Source of the DNA: Pinus tabuliformis
Taxonomy: Eukaryota > Streptophyta > Pinopsida > Pinales > Pinaceae
DNA length: 64,000 nucleotides
Assembly (NCBI GenBank): GCA_031772625.1
Contig: CM062816.1
Coordinates: 834,039,033-834,103,032 of the forward strand
Reading direction: 5' to 3'
Shown here: one piece after another, positions 21,831-32,654 of the stretch
Numbering within the stretch: position 1 is the stretch's first letter
Layout of the letters: every line of letters starts with the position of its first letter
Notes under the pieces: model-generated
Databases searched by the model: none
What the model saw: the letters and a program-made list of their open reading frames with translations, nothing else
What the model was told of the DNA's origin: nothing
Position numbers and translations under genes: made by a program

Positions 21831-22390
21831 GATTAATGATATCAAAATGTTGTAATGTATAAGGTATGTGTTTATATGTTTTTAGTTGCAGATTTGTTCT
21901 CTTTCATTTAACTTCAATATTATTTTCTTAGTAATTTCTATATATCCTTGATTCCTATTATGTTTCTTTCAAATAATTTATAGTAGATAAATTGAGTATT
22001 GGGGATATTAAGAGAGATGGGGGGTGGGGGGAGGGGAGTGGCCATATGAGCTTCCACCTTCACGTGGTTGGCCTTGTTCATTAGAGAATATTATATTATT
22101 CTTGAAACCAAGAGAAGCTCATTATTTACATCGATCTCAAGCTTGTTGTCACAACCAATACATAACAATATAATTTATTAAATCCATATTACACTCCTAC
22201 TTTCAATCTCAAAGTATATAAGTTCCCATGAATGAAAAAATATGGCTAGGAACCAATAGTATGCACCTATTGCAAGCTTATTGTTACCAATTGTCAACCT
22301 ACCCCAACTAAGGACCAATCCACCGCTTAAAATTTACTAATAATTAGTAGTCGAAATTATGCTCTAATTAATTGACCTTGCACACAATGA
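21831..22390. other. Non-coding CACTA 3' flank
   Basis: No coding sequence seen. Contains a G-rich GGGGGGTGGGGGGAGGGG run near 22018 and leads into a CT tract at 22391-22420. Confidence 0.5.
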
Positions 22391-22420
22391 CCTCTCTCTC
22401 TCTCTATCTCTCTCTCTCTC
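22391..22420. repeat. CT microsatellite
   Basis: (CT)n with one TA interruption, immediately before the TTGACCATGG block. Equivalent at about 55670-55699. Confidence 0.9.
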
Positions 22421-23570
22421 TTGACCATGATTGACCATGGTCAGCCATTAATGTAACAATGTATTTATGTTATGTTGTTGAACAACATTGACCATGGCTA
22501 AAATTGGTGACCATGCATGATCATAGTTTAGCTTGCCTGACCATGTTTGAACATAGTTGACTAGGGCTAAATATGGTTCCGTTATGGTTGATCATGAACA
22601 TGGTAGTCCATGTTGACCATATTATTCGATATTTTCTAACTATAGTTAAAAATTGTAGATGAGAATTGAAAATTGTGGACAGTGCTTAATCATGGTTGCC
22701 AAGGGTTGATGAGGTTGACTATGGTTGAACTTTGTTGACAAGGTTGTTCGAGGTTGAGGAAGGCTGACAATGATTAACTAAGGTTGACATTGGTTTACCA
22801 TTAATGTAATATTTTAATTATGTTACATTAATATATAACATTGTTACATTATTGTTTATCAACCATTATCAACCGCGATAAATGTTACATTGGCCTTAAT
22901 GTTACATTAATGGTTGAATATGGTTGAGGAGGTTGACCATGATTGACCATGGCCAACCATTAATGTAACAATGTATTTTTCTTATGTTTTTAAACATTGA
23001 CCATGACTAAACTTGGTGACCATGCTTGATAATAGTTAATCTTGCTTGAACATGTTTAAACATGGTTGACTATGGTTAAATATGCTTAAGTTATGGTTGA
23101 CCATGAACATGGTAGTCCATGTTATCAAGGTTGACCATGGTTTAATATGGTTGACATTGTCTAACTACGATTAAAAATCGTTGACAAGTGTTGACCATGG
23201 TTGACAATGGTTAACCATAGTTGTCAATGGTTGACTATGGTTCAAGAGGGTTGAAAATTGTTGGCCATGGTTAACAGTGTTGACTATGATCGACCTTCAT
23301 TGATAAGGTTGACCATTGTTGAGGAGGGTTGGTTTATCGAGGTTGACCGTTAATGTAACAATGTATCTATGTTAAATTAATGTTGACCATTGTTACATTA
23401 ATGTTTATCAACCATAGTTGACCATTCATGTTACATTGATGTTAATTTTAATGTTACATTAATGTAAAGTATTGTTGAGAGGGTTGACTATGATTAACCA
23501 TGGTCAATCATTAATGTAACAATGTATTTATAATACATTGCTGAAAAAATTCAACCATGGCTAAACTTGG
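22421..23570. repeat. TTGACCATGG subterminal repeat block (copy 1)
   Basis: About 1.15 kb filled with degenerate TTGACCATGG / GGTTGAC words, with CCATGG palindromes, and a second interspersed family CATTAATGTAACAATGTA with its inverse TTACATTAATG. In plant CACTA elements, subterminal repeats of roughly this sort are binding sites for the element's DNA-binding protein. That role is inferred from position and layout only. Confidence 0.8.
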
Positions 23571-24611
23571 ATGTTCTTTTGTTTTTGTCATCAACAAATA
23601 GATCTAATATTACCCAACTGAATATGAACAATGCCCTGTAAAGTTGTAGAAGCCAGTGAATTTCCTCATTATTGAGATTCAATTTGCATGATCCTTTAAA
23701 TTATATGACCATTCTTATCTCCATTTACACATTTTGGAAATATTTTGAAATCTACTAGATATATCAAACATATTACTTCATAGGATTCTAAAATATTCCT
23801 TGAATTTACAATCAACTTAAGTTCGGTTAACTAGTTGATATTAACTGTAACTTAACTCTATATATTTTAATTCATATTTGGAAAAAATGTTTTTGATTAA
23901 TAAAATTGTATATATCAAAGCTATAGATTATATAATATAATGCATGAAGGGTTTTGGTGATTGATAAATATATCTGTGAAATCATTATCTACATTAATAA
24001 ATTTGATAATGAATTTTCAACAAACTGATAGAGAACAGGTCGGAAAAGGATCATCTTTCGCCCTTTTTTCATCTCTGATTATAGAGACTTAAAACCAATT
24101 TATATTAAACACTAATTACCTTACCTACAACTCCCAAAAGGTTTGTGTCATTTTCTTGATCATGGCATGGTAGTCTCCATAATTTCTCATGGAAACCATA
24201 AACTTCTTTATCCCATATGATGGACTAGTTCAATGCAACTGCATTTGGTGTTTTAGTATCAAAATATCTATAACATGACTATGGGAAATCAACCCGAAAG
24301 AAGAAAAAAATAATTATGAAAGCCGATGGGTATTTTTTTACAATTGTCTACAAATCCACAACCGACTCACAATATAAATGGTTGTTGTGGCCATGAGAAA
24401 AGCCCTTAACGTGACTTCAACGTCTTCCATCCTTCTAAGAAATCATGTTATGAACCCAAAACTTAATCACTTCTTTCAAAGTCAAGAAGCATTAAACTTA
24501 TACATCATATCTATCATCATGTAAGGCTATGATATTTTTATGCAATCTACCATGTGGAATGAATAAATTCCTAGAGTTTTAAGCAACTAGAAATATCTAA
24601 ATGATCTCATC
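23571..24611. other. Unassigned AT-rich stretch
   Basis: No coding sequence, RNA gene or recognisable element end was seen. The last ~70 bp (24540-24605) resemble, in direct orientation, the sequence outside the right inverted-repeat arm (25880-25945): both share a GAATGAATAAA-TCC block and a GAAATATCTAA block. Confidence 0.5.
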
Positions 24612-25853
24612 AGGGGAATTTTGAGGTAAAAGGTAGGCCTCAAAATAAAAAATGTACTAACAAAATTAACTTTAAAAGAACCAATAGGATTAAAGTTGAT
24701 GACGCCATCCCTAGGGGAAAATATTTTGGAGGGAAAGAACAAAACTACTTTTTTTTATTGTATTTTCAATTGATATCATGATAGATTTACTCAAATTTCA
24801 AGAGTAAACACTTGCTGGATGCATAATTCAATTCCATATCCAATGGGTACCCACTCTACATACTTTTGAGTAGACCCACATTGAAAAAAATTGAAAATAC
24901 GTGAAAAAATGTGTTTTTAAAAATAATATAAAATACATGAAAAAAACATGTAAACATGCTTTTTCCATGTATCTTCATTTTTTTCAATGTGGGTTGATCT
25001 AGGTGGATATTGGTGGCCTCCCACCTATTCCACTTGGCTCACAACATTGTTTCCTATTTTGTAGTACAATTTACTATTTTGGTATTTTTCAGGTCTTGAA
25101 CTTTCAGAGCCATTTTGAGGCCCTAAATGACAGTTTTTGGGGAGATGAGATGACAACAATCTTTCATTACCATTAACAATAAAAAATTGTACTCCTCGGA
25201 TAGAAATTTCCAACGAGATATCATGCATTCCAAATAGAGATCACATGTCAAAGTTATGACGTCGGGAAGTTGATGTTCCAACTTACCCCATTGGGGCCCA
25301 TAAGGCTTTGGTGCTTCATCTCCTAGGGTTAGGTTTTTGGATGTTTAAGGTTTTCTTATTCATTCTTCATGATAGAAAGGCCGCAAACTCATTGTAATAC
25401 AATTCAAGAGGGGTGTAGCCATCACATCTCTTCTCAATGACAAGCTACCACCTTTCGAGCTAGTTTGTTTTCATTCTACTTGTTTACAATTTTCAACTTT
25501 TTCTATTATTTAATTGAAGTCAAGTTTCACCGTATCTCTGTGATTTTGGTTAGTTATTTATGTTTCATTTCATTCCCTTCATAAACTCGGATCACGGTTC
25601 TACTCAGAAGTATGCAGAGTGGGTACTCATTAGATGTGGAATTGAATTATGCATCAAATGTGTATCTACACCTTAAATTTGAGTAAAAATATAAGGAGAT
25701 AAGCCAAAAATACAATAAAAAAATAGTTTCCTTACCTATAAGGAGATAAGCCAAAAATGCAATAAAAAATGGTTTCCTTTTTTCTTTAAGAATTCATTAA
25801 TATTATTTTATTATTTTCCTTAAGAGACCCATTTTAGACCTCGAAATTCCCCT
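24612..25853. repeat. Large imperfect inverted repeat, ~260-bp arms
   Basis: Left arm 24612-24875 and right arm 25598-25853 are inverted copies. Matching blocks in the same order include AGGGGAATTT-GAGGT at the outer ends, TTTATTGTATTTT and TTTACTCAAATTT inside, and GATGCATAATTCAATTCCA plus GTACCCACTCT near the loop. The ~720-bp centre contains a separate hairpin (24874-24994). This could be a non-autonomous DNA element or rearranged duplicate; I recognise no family. Confidence 0.75.
24874..24994. repeat. 121-bp foldback hairpin
   Basis: Ends are ACCCACATTGAAAAAAA and its exact inverse, with the pairing continuing imperfectly for about 40 bp on each side around a short AT-rich loop. Resembles a miniature inverted-repeat element, but I see no clear target duplication. 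The same hairpin is at 58152-58272. Confidence 0.75.
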
Positions 25854-26227
25854 AATAGAATGCGTTATGATATTGTTGTGTAGTCAACTAGGTGAAATGA
25901 ATAAAATCCAAAGGTATGAATCAAATGGAAATATCTAAGTGCTTTGCATAAGATGGTTGACCTAAGTTTATCTCATTACAGATTTGTCATAATTAGTTGG
26001 CCATCTACAGAGTCAAAGTTGACTTGTGGATGGCCCCTCCATTTTGATTCCATGATTGATATGGAAAATCATATAATCCCAATAAAAGTCACAGAAAGCA
26101 AACAAAATGAGTGGCAGTTCTACAGTGTGCTAATCACGTTCTTTTAAAATTTTATTGGAATACTCATTTATTAGGTCATCATCCAAAGGAAAAAAAAAAA
26201 TATCTACAGAGTCACTATTTGTCTTCC
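25854..26227. other. Unassigned flank before Gypsy-A LTR
   Basis: No coding sequence supported; the small + strand ORF 25944-26147 has no recognisable features. This is the sequence directly 5' of the Gypsy-A 5' LTR start. Confidence 0.45.
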
Positions 26228-26838
26228 TGTGACAACCCCTATTATTTTATACTTATGTATACAATGTAAATATTTGATAAAATTAAAATGCGTTGAGTCA
26301 AGGGACACAGATTCCTTGGGATGTTTTAAGGTTTCCTTACAATAGGAAATTCAAATTGTTTTATGACAACCATTGAAGGTTAGTTGGTGTGCCTTAAACA
26401 GACTAGTTTTCTAAATCAATTGAGTAGAAGAAGAAGGACGAGTCCGCTCTTACTTTGGAAAATTTGACAAGGAAGAAAGGATGATAATTTATGAAGGATG
26501 GATTGCATGGGAAACTGGGGAAAATAGTGGAAGTCAATCGGGATCGAAAAAAATGGTACAAAGCAGGAAAGGGAGGACATAATAGATGGAAATAAGGATC
26601 ACATGGAGTGACTGGGGAAAATGTGCTTTCAAACAGCTTGGTACGTGGGAAACAAAGAAAAACATTTTTGGGGGGATAGATGCTAGCTAGGGAAAATGGG
26701 CAGCATAACCTCTAAATGGAAACCAAGAGTGATTTCAGTGTTTTTATGGGAATAGAAGAAAATAATCCCTGAAGGGTTGACAACAGAGAAAACATCCAAA
26801 TTTCATACAACAAAGGAGAAACAACAAGGAAAATTTAT
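26228..26838 (+). repeat. Gypsy-A 5' LTR remnant (copy 1)
   Basis: Begins TGTGACAACCCCTATTATTTTA and aligns with the 3' LTR start at 3328/36534 for about 610 bp. Similarity then stops, and no primer binding site is visible before the copia insertion, so the LTR end and leader have probably been deleted. With 36534 it defines Gypsy-A as a nested element starting at 26228. Confidence 0.8.
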
Positions 26839-27117
26839 GTTGTTGACTATGCATGCATATGCATTAATTCTAATGACTTGACGTTTGATTGATATTGAAG
26901 TACTAACTTGAATTGTTTGTTTCAACTATCCCTACCATGGAAACTTTGCAAAAGCACATTCATGGTCATGACTTAGTTATTTATTTATGTTATGATGTGT
27001 CTAATAATTGTGTGTGAATGAAAACAAATTACAAGCAGCAAAGGACATTGAGCAAAGGAATGAGTATCAGGATGGTTCAATATAGTTCCAATAGGTTACA
27101 ACATGGGCATGAAGAAG
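26839..27117 (+). other. Gypsy-A 5' internal remnant before copia
   Basis: Unrecognised sequence between the 5' LTR remnant and copia. Removing copia and one AGAAG joins CATGGGCATGAAGAAG to CTTCAATGGAGAAC at 33044, so this is the left part of the interrupted host element. No domain recognised. Confidence 0.55.
27113..27117 (+). repeat. Copia target site duplication, left
   Basis: AGAAG directly before the 5' LTR, identical to 33039-33043 after the 3' LTR. Confidence 0.9.
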
Positions 27118-27568
27118 TGTTAGGATATTTCGACACATAGGAAATAGTTAAGTACAACTTGGTCTAGTATAGTGTTAGGTATAGAGTTAGGTAAAGTGTG
27201 TTTCTTTACCTTGTACATTTTGTAACTTACAATCCGACGGTCACGATATGTAGTGATCCGACGGTTCATTCTCTCCTCAGTATTACCTACACTTGAATCG
27301 TGGCTTAACACCCGATTGGTCCATGATTTCTATTTAAAGTACATGGAGGGTCATTTGTAGGGTAATCCATCTATGAGAGAATCATATGTAAATTTTCATT
27401 CTTTTATTACTAAATTTCCTGAAGTGGCCGCGTTGGCTCAGGCCGTGGACTGTTTCCCTCTTTGAGGGTTTTAATCACGTCAAAATACTGGTGTATTGAT
27501 CTGTGATCTGTTTTTGAGCGGTGTCCTTTGGTGTTCTATCTGAGGAACTTACCCTGTAAATTCCTACA
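27118..27568 (+). repeat. Copia 5' LTR (copy 1)
   Basis: 451-bp LTR, TGTTAGGATAT to TTCCTACA. Compared with the 3' LTR it keeps about 66 bp (GC-rich, around 27428-27494) that the 3' LTR has lost. TATTTAAAG near 27331 is a possible TATA box. Confidence 0.95.
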
Positions 27569-27580
27569 TGGTATCAGAGC
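27569..27580 (+). other. Copia primer binding site (tRNA-iMet)
   Basis: TGGTATCAGAGC begins immediately after the LTR CA end, the standard plant initiator-Met primer site. Confidence 0.96.
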
Positions 27581-28498
27581 TATTTGAGGGCTGCGTCCGT
27601 TGGTGATCCAAATCTGAAGCCGGTAGAACTGCATCCGACTGCCGTTTCCTAGATCTATTGTTTCCGACTACTTTCGGGCCGAGAGGACTGCTCTATTGTG
27701 TTGGGAGCATCTGTTCCAGTGAGTAACCCCTTTCATTTCACACGAAAAGGTTTCTGTTAGCCCTAGCTACGTCATTTTTAAGATCTGGAGGTATACAATG
27801 TTTATTTGTAGTTTACAGTCATTTTCTCTCTGTTTATTTCGGTTTCGGTTTATTTAGCTTTTTTTATTACCGGATCTATACCTTTCATTTCTGCGTATGC
27901 TCTTTACCCGGCGACTCTGTGCAATCTGGGCAAATCAGAAACAGAAAGGAAGGATTTTTCTCATGCGTATGCTCTTTTCCGCTGTGCCTTAGTGTGATCT
28001 CGGAAAATCAGAAACATTGAGGAAAATATTTAGTTTCCGGCTAAAGCTAACTTTGAGCTGCAAGGTCCATTTTTGAAAATATTTAGTTTTTCAGCTAAAT
28101 CTAACTTCGAGCTGCAAGGTTCATTTTTTTTATTATGTCCGTGTTGGGTTTTGTGTTTTTTGTTTTGTAGGGAAAAAGAGCCTTCTCAAAGCGCACGCAA
28201 CCCAAAGCGTCAACCCCCCCCCCCTTCTGTCTCTCTCTCAAACTTTTTGTATAGCTCACTTGGTGCAAAGCTAATTTATGAGAGTAGAGGTCTTAGGTTC
28301 AAGTCTCCATTTTGTGGGGGTGGACTTTTTCATTTCCGCACTTCGTCAGCGACTTCATCAATTTTTTTTCAAAAAGCCATAACTTCTTCATCCGGAAGTT
28401 GTTTTCAGAACCGTTTTTTTTTTAAACGGCCTAATTTTTCGAGATATTTCCATTGGTACACTTAGTTTTAGCATCTATAGCTTCAGTTTCTGTTAAAA
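27581..28498 (+). other. Copia untranslated leader with tandem duplications
   Basis: Long leader before gag. It contains two local tandem duplications: a ~70-bp pair sharing CGTATGCTCTTT and AAATCAGAAACA (about 27893-28015) and a ~55-bp pair sharing AAAATATTTAGTTT and GAGCTGCAAGGT (about 28021-28127). An 11-C run lies at 28214-28224, then a tRNA-like segment at 28252-28308. The small + strand ORF 28073-28465 lies in this leader and has no recognisable domain. Confidence 0.75.
28252..28308 (+). repeat. tRNA-like segment with A and B box
   Basis: TAGCTCACTTGGT resembles a Pol III A box and GGTTCAAGTCTCC, 44 nt downstream, resembles a B box / T-arm. The spacing is close to that of a tRNA gene, but no acceptor stem pairs, so it is not called as a tRNA gene. 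It may be a tRNA-derived SINE head captured by the leader. Confidence 0.45.
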
Positions 28499-31400
28499 AT
28501 GGAAATTCCATGCCAAGTCATTCTTGATAGCACTAACTACTTCCAATGGTGGTCCTATATTGTGGATTTACTTAGAAGTAAAGGTCTTTAAAGAATAGCC
28601 ACAGGCCAAGTGACCAAACCCAAAGATGAAGATAAGGCATCTAAATGGGAAAATAGGCAAGACCAAGCACGTGGGTTGATAGCGATGTCTATTTCTCCAG
28701 ATCTTAGATTCCATATTGCAGAACTTGATACTCCTGATGAAGCACTGCAACAAATTACTAAAGTCTTTGGAATTAAAAATGAACTTAAAGCCCATCAACT
28801 TGAAAATGAATTGCTTACATTGGACCCCAATAATTTTTCTTGCATTGAAGATTTTTTTTCCAAGTTCAAGACCCTTAGACTTCTCTTGGAAGGTGTTAAG
28901 GTTAAGAAAGAAGATAGTAGCCTTATCTACGCCATTCTTACTAAGTTGGGACCAGCCTATTCTGTGTTTGTTTCCACCTTCCATTCTACAAGAGAAGCCT
29001 TCATTTCTCAAGGACAAACCTACAAGTCCCCTTCCTTTGATTCCTTTTGTGATTCTTTAATAAGGGAACAAGAAAAACTCTTACACCTTGGTCTTCTCCA
29101 TCTTGGAAACTCTTCTAAGAAAGCGTTAGCCGCCCAGCAGCAACCAAATTCAAAGAATCCTAAGAAGTCGTATCCAAAAAGGAATGGTCCTAAACCAAAC
29201 AAGGGTCCTAAGCAATTTCAGCCTCAAAATGAAAAATCATTCCAACAAAACGATAAGACAAATAAAAATAAAGGGAAGAAAACTGATAGACATTGCAACT
29301 TTTGTAATCGAGATGGCCACTTAGAATCCAAATTCTTTAAGAAGATGGAAGCCTTAGAAGCAGCAATGAACAAGCATAATATCCATTTGGAGCACTCTTC
29401 AACTTCAACTTCATCTTCAAGAATGGCACTTTCCGCATGTGGTTTTCAAGCATCTCAGTCTGGCTATGCACTAAATGTATCTTCTTCTTCTCATTCTCAT
29501 GAGTGGCTCATTGATTCTGGAGCTTCTTATCACATGGCCAAAAACAAAGCCATGTTTTCTTCTTTAAATGATTGTAACACCAAAACTATATATGTTGGTG
29601 ATGATAGATCTCTTAGTGTTGTAGGGACTGGAACTGTTCATCTAGACAATGGTCAGTTTAATGATGTATTATGTGTTCCAACCTTATCCTGCAACCTTCT
29701 ATCTGTATATCAGATAACCCATTCAGGTGAAGGTAAAATCGTTGAATTTTCACCGCACGATGTTGTAATTAAGGACCTAAGAGATCCTAGACATATTTTA
29801 GCTACTGGAATTGCTGATGATTCTACAAGGTTGTATAAGTTTCACAACTTTGGGTCATCAAATCTTCCCTCAGTATTTGTTGCTCATAATGATGAAGTGA
29901 GAAAACTTTGGCATGAACGATTTGGTCACTTAAACTATCGCTCTCTTCAGAATCTATGTAAAGAAAATATGGTGACAGGTCTTCCAATGGTATCTTGCAG
30001 AGATGGTGTTTGTTCCGGATGTGTACTCGGAAAACATCATCAGGACAATTTTGAAAAACATGCCTCTTGCCACGCCTCAGCCTCTTTACAGCTCGTGCAT
30101 AGTGATTTATGTGGTCCACTTCCAATTGCTTCATTCTCTGGCTACAAGTATTTCTTAACTTTCATTGATGACTTCTCCAGACGCACTTGGGTATACTTCT
30201 TAAAACTCAAGAGAGAAGTATTTAACATGTCCTTGGCCTTTAAGGCCTTTGTTGAAAAACAATCTGGAAATCAAATTCTTAAGCTAAGATCTGATAATGG
30301 TGGAGAATATGTTAAAAACACATTCATCAACTTTTGCACTGAGAATGGAATTCAAATGCAACATAATATTCCATATACTCCACAACAAAATGGTGTAGCT
30401 GAAAGGAAGAATCGCACCTTAAAGGAAATGGCTAATTGTATGCTTCAATCTAAAGGACTTAGTCTTAATTATTGGGCAGAAGCAATTAACTGTGCAAATT
30501 ACATAATAAATCACACTCCTACTAAGGTTTTAAAGAATATCATTCTACAAGAAGCATGGAGCTCAAACAAACCAGATGTAAGTCACTTTCCTGCTTTTGG
30601 AAGTGAAGCATGGGCCCATATTCCAGATGAGAAACATAAAGCTTTAGAACCAAAGAGTGAAAAATGCACTTTTTTTGGATATTCTGAAGATGTCAAAGGA
30701 TATAGACTTATTCCACTTAAGTCCAAAAATGTTATCATTAGAAGAGATGTAAATTTTGATGAAAATATATCGGCCTGCGAGCCTAGTTCGGCGGATGTGC
30801 CACCTCTCCCTATCTCTTCTACTTTTGAAAATATTTCTTCTTCAGATGATGAAAGTGAGGATGAAAATCCTCTCCCACCTTCTCAGGATCCTCCTTTAGC
30901 TCCTCAGCTTCCAAAATGGGTCTGTGCTACTCGGGATGCAACAGGTGATCTTGTCGGTGATCCTACAGATCAGCGACGTACACGTTCTTAGTTCGAGAGA
31001 GCCTCTTCTTTACTAGCTCAAGCTTCAGTGAATTATGATCCTGACACCTTTGCAGAAGCTTCAGGCCATCCAGTTTGGGAAGCAGCTATGAATGAAGAAT
31101 ATCATTCATTATTAGCAAATGATACATGGGATCTTGTTCCTCTACCAAAGGGACGAAAACTTGTTAGATGCAAATGGGTTTACAGAACCAAGTATGGACC
31201 AGATGGGAAAGTTGATAAACATAAAGCTCGTCTTGTTGCTAAGGGTTTTTCACAAGTTGAAGGCATTGACTACACTGAAACCTTCTCCCCTGTTGCCAAA
31301 TGAACTCTATCCGCCTTGTTCTTTCCCTTGCTGCTTCTTTCAAATGGGAAGTCCATCAGATGGATGTTAAATCCGCCTTCTTGCATGGGGACTTGCATGA

Positions 31401-32573
31401 AGAAATCTATATGGAACAACCTATTGGCTTTATACAAACAGAATCTAGCCTTGTATGTCGCCTTAAGAAATCCCTTTATGGTCTCAAGCAAGCTCCTCAA
31501 GCTTGGTATGCCAAAATGGATAACTTTCTTTTAGAATCTGGCTTCTCTAGGTGTCATTCTGACAATACTGTCTACACCAAGAAAGTGGGCAAGTCTCTTA
31601 TCATTCTTGTTCTTTATGTTGATGATCTTATCCTGACTGGCAGTGATCCCAACCTTATAAACCATGTGAAGTCTAGCCTTAAAAGGAAGTTTGAAATGAC
31701 AGACTTAGGACACTTACATTATTTTCTCGGTCTTCAAGTCTTGCAATCCAAGGAAGGTATTTCCCTTTCTCAGTCCAAGTATGCCTGTGATATTCTACGC
31801 CATTTTCACATGGAAGACTGTAAGCCAGCCCCTTCTCCCTTTCAGTCTGGAGTCAAAATTTCAGTCATTTGTACTTCTCCTGAAGTTGATGCTACCTTAT
31901 ACCGTCAACTTGTAGGAAAACTTTTGTATCTAACCCATACTCGTCCTGACCTTTCCTTTGATGTTGGCCTTGTTGCTCGGTTTATGCAAAACCCACGTGA
32001 AATTCATTGGAAATCAGCTAAAAGAATACTTTGTTATGTTCGAGGTATAGTTCAGTTTGGGATTCATTACAGTGCCGAAGCAGCTCCTCTATTGGTTGGT
32101 TTCACTGATTCCAATTGGGCTGGTGACCCTGATGATCGGAAGTCTACTGCAGGTTATGTGTTCACTCTTGGTTCAGGACCTATTACATGGGCTTGCAAGA
32201 AACAGGTGCCATTTCTCTTTCTTCAGCAGAAGCAGAGTATCGTGGTGTCGTAGAAGCTAGTAAGGAAGCCTTGTGGCTTCGTCAAATCCTGTCAGAGTTT
32301 GGCTTTCAGCAGCAGCATCCGACTACACTTTGGTGTGATAATCAAAGTGCCATTCAGCTATGTAAAGATCCAGTCCAACATCAGCGTAGCAAACACATTG
32401 AACTGCACCTGCACTTCATCAGAAAGCTCATTTATGACCATGTTCTTGAAGTGCAATATTGTTCAACAGATGATCAAGTTGCAGACATCTTTACAAAGGC
32501 TCTCACAAAGGTGAAGTTCACTAAACTTCGATTTATGGTTGGAGTTCAGGAAGTTGTCACTAAGGGGGGATAG
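28499..32573 (+). pseudogene. gag-pol: Copia gag-pol polyprotein, disrupted (copy 1)
   Basis: Starts ATG 28499 (MEIPCQVILD). A TAA at 28589-28591 falls where relatives have Trp (GLWR). The frame then runs to 30988 with: gag domain; knuckle CNFCNRDGHLESKF (near 29295; the last Cys of CCHC is Phe); protease IDSGAS (near 29510); integrase zinc region HERFGH...CSGC (29915-30025) and catalytic core D-D-E in [14 protein letters not shown] and [11 protein letters not shown] at 30989 replaces a likely Gln. RT follows: KWVYRTKYGPDG, then a 1-nt deletion at about 31300, LHGDLHEEIYMEQP and YVDDLILTG (near 31615). A second 1-nt deletion at about 32203 precedes RNase H (SSAEAEYRG, DNQSAI, DIFTKAL), ending at TAG 32571. 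Once a working copia polyprotein; now at least four lesions. Confidence 0.95.
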
Positions 32574-32645
32574 GCTCTAGTGCCTCCTTCCTTCTCCTAT
32601 TGTGTCATATTTGTAAATCCTTCAATCCTATCCGAAGTTGTTCTT

Positions 32646-32654
32646 AAGGGGGGA
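32646..32654 (+). other. Copia polypurine tract
   Basis: AAGGGGGGA abuts the 3' LTR start. A second, similar AAGGGGGGATAG lies at 32563, about 90 bp upstream, at the gag-pol stop codon. Confidence 0.85.

Larger units (their letters stand above)
16925..23570 (+). mobile_element. CACTA (En/Spm-like) transposon, decayed (copy 1)
   Basis: The left end reads CACTACTACACC, preceded by TGA as a possible 3-bp target duplication. The interior holds, in order, a transposase-associated zinc-binding region, tnp2 transposase, DUF4218, DUF4216 and an acidic tail, the usual arrangement of plant CACTA transposases. A block of TTGACCATGG-type repeats follows, like the subterminal repeats of this superfamily. 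I could not find an inverted TAGTG terminus, so the right boundary is only the end of the repeat block. Confidence 0.85.

Noticed and set aside
22421-23570. CRISPR-like array
   Set aside because: The repeats are short, degenerate and unspaced, and this is plant nuclear DNA.
28568-29017. 149-residue - strand ORF (and 61971-62507)
   Set aside because: Antisense to copia gag; no domain features of its own.
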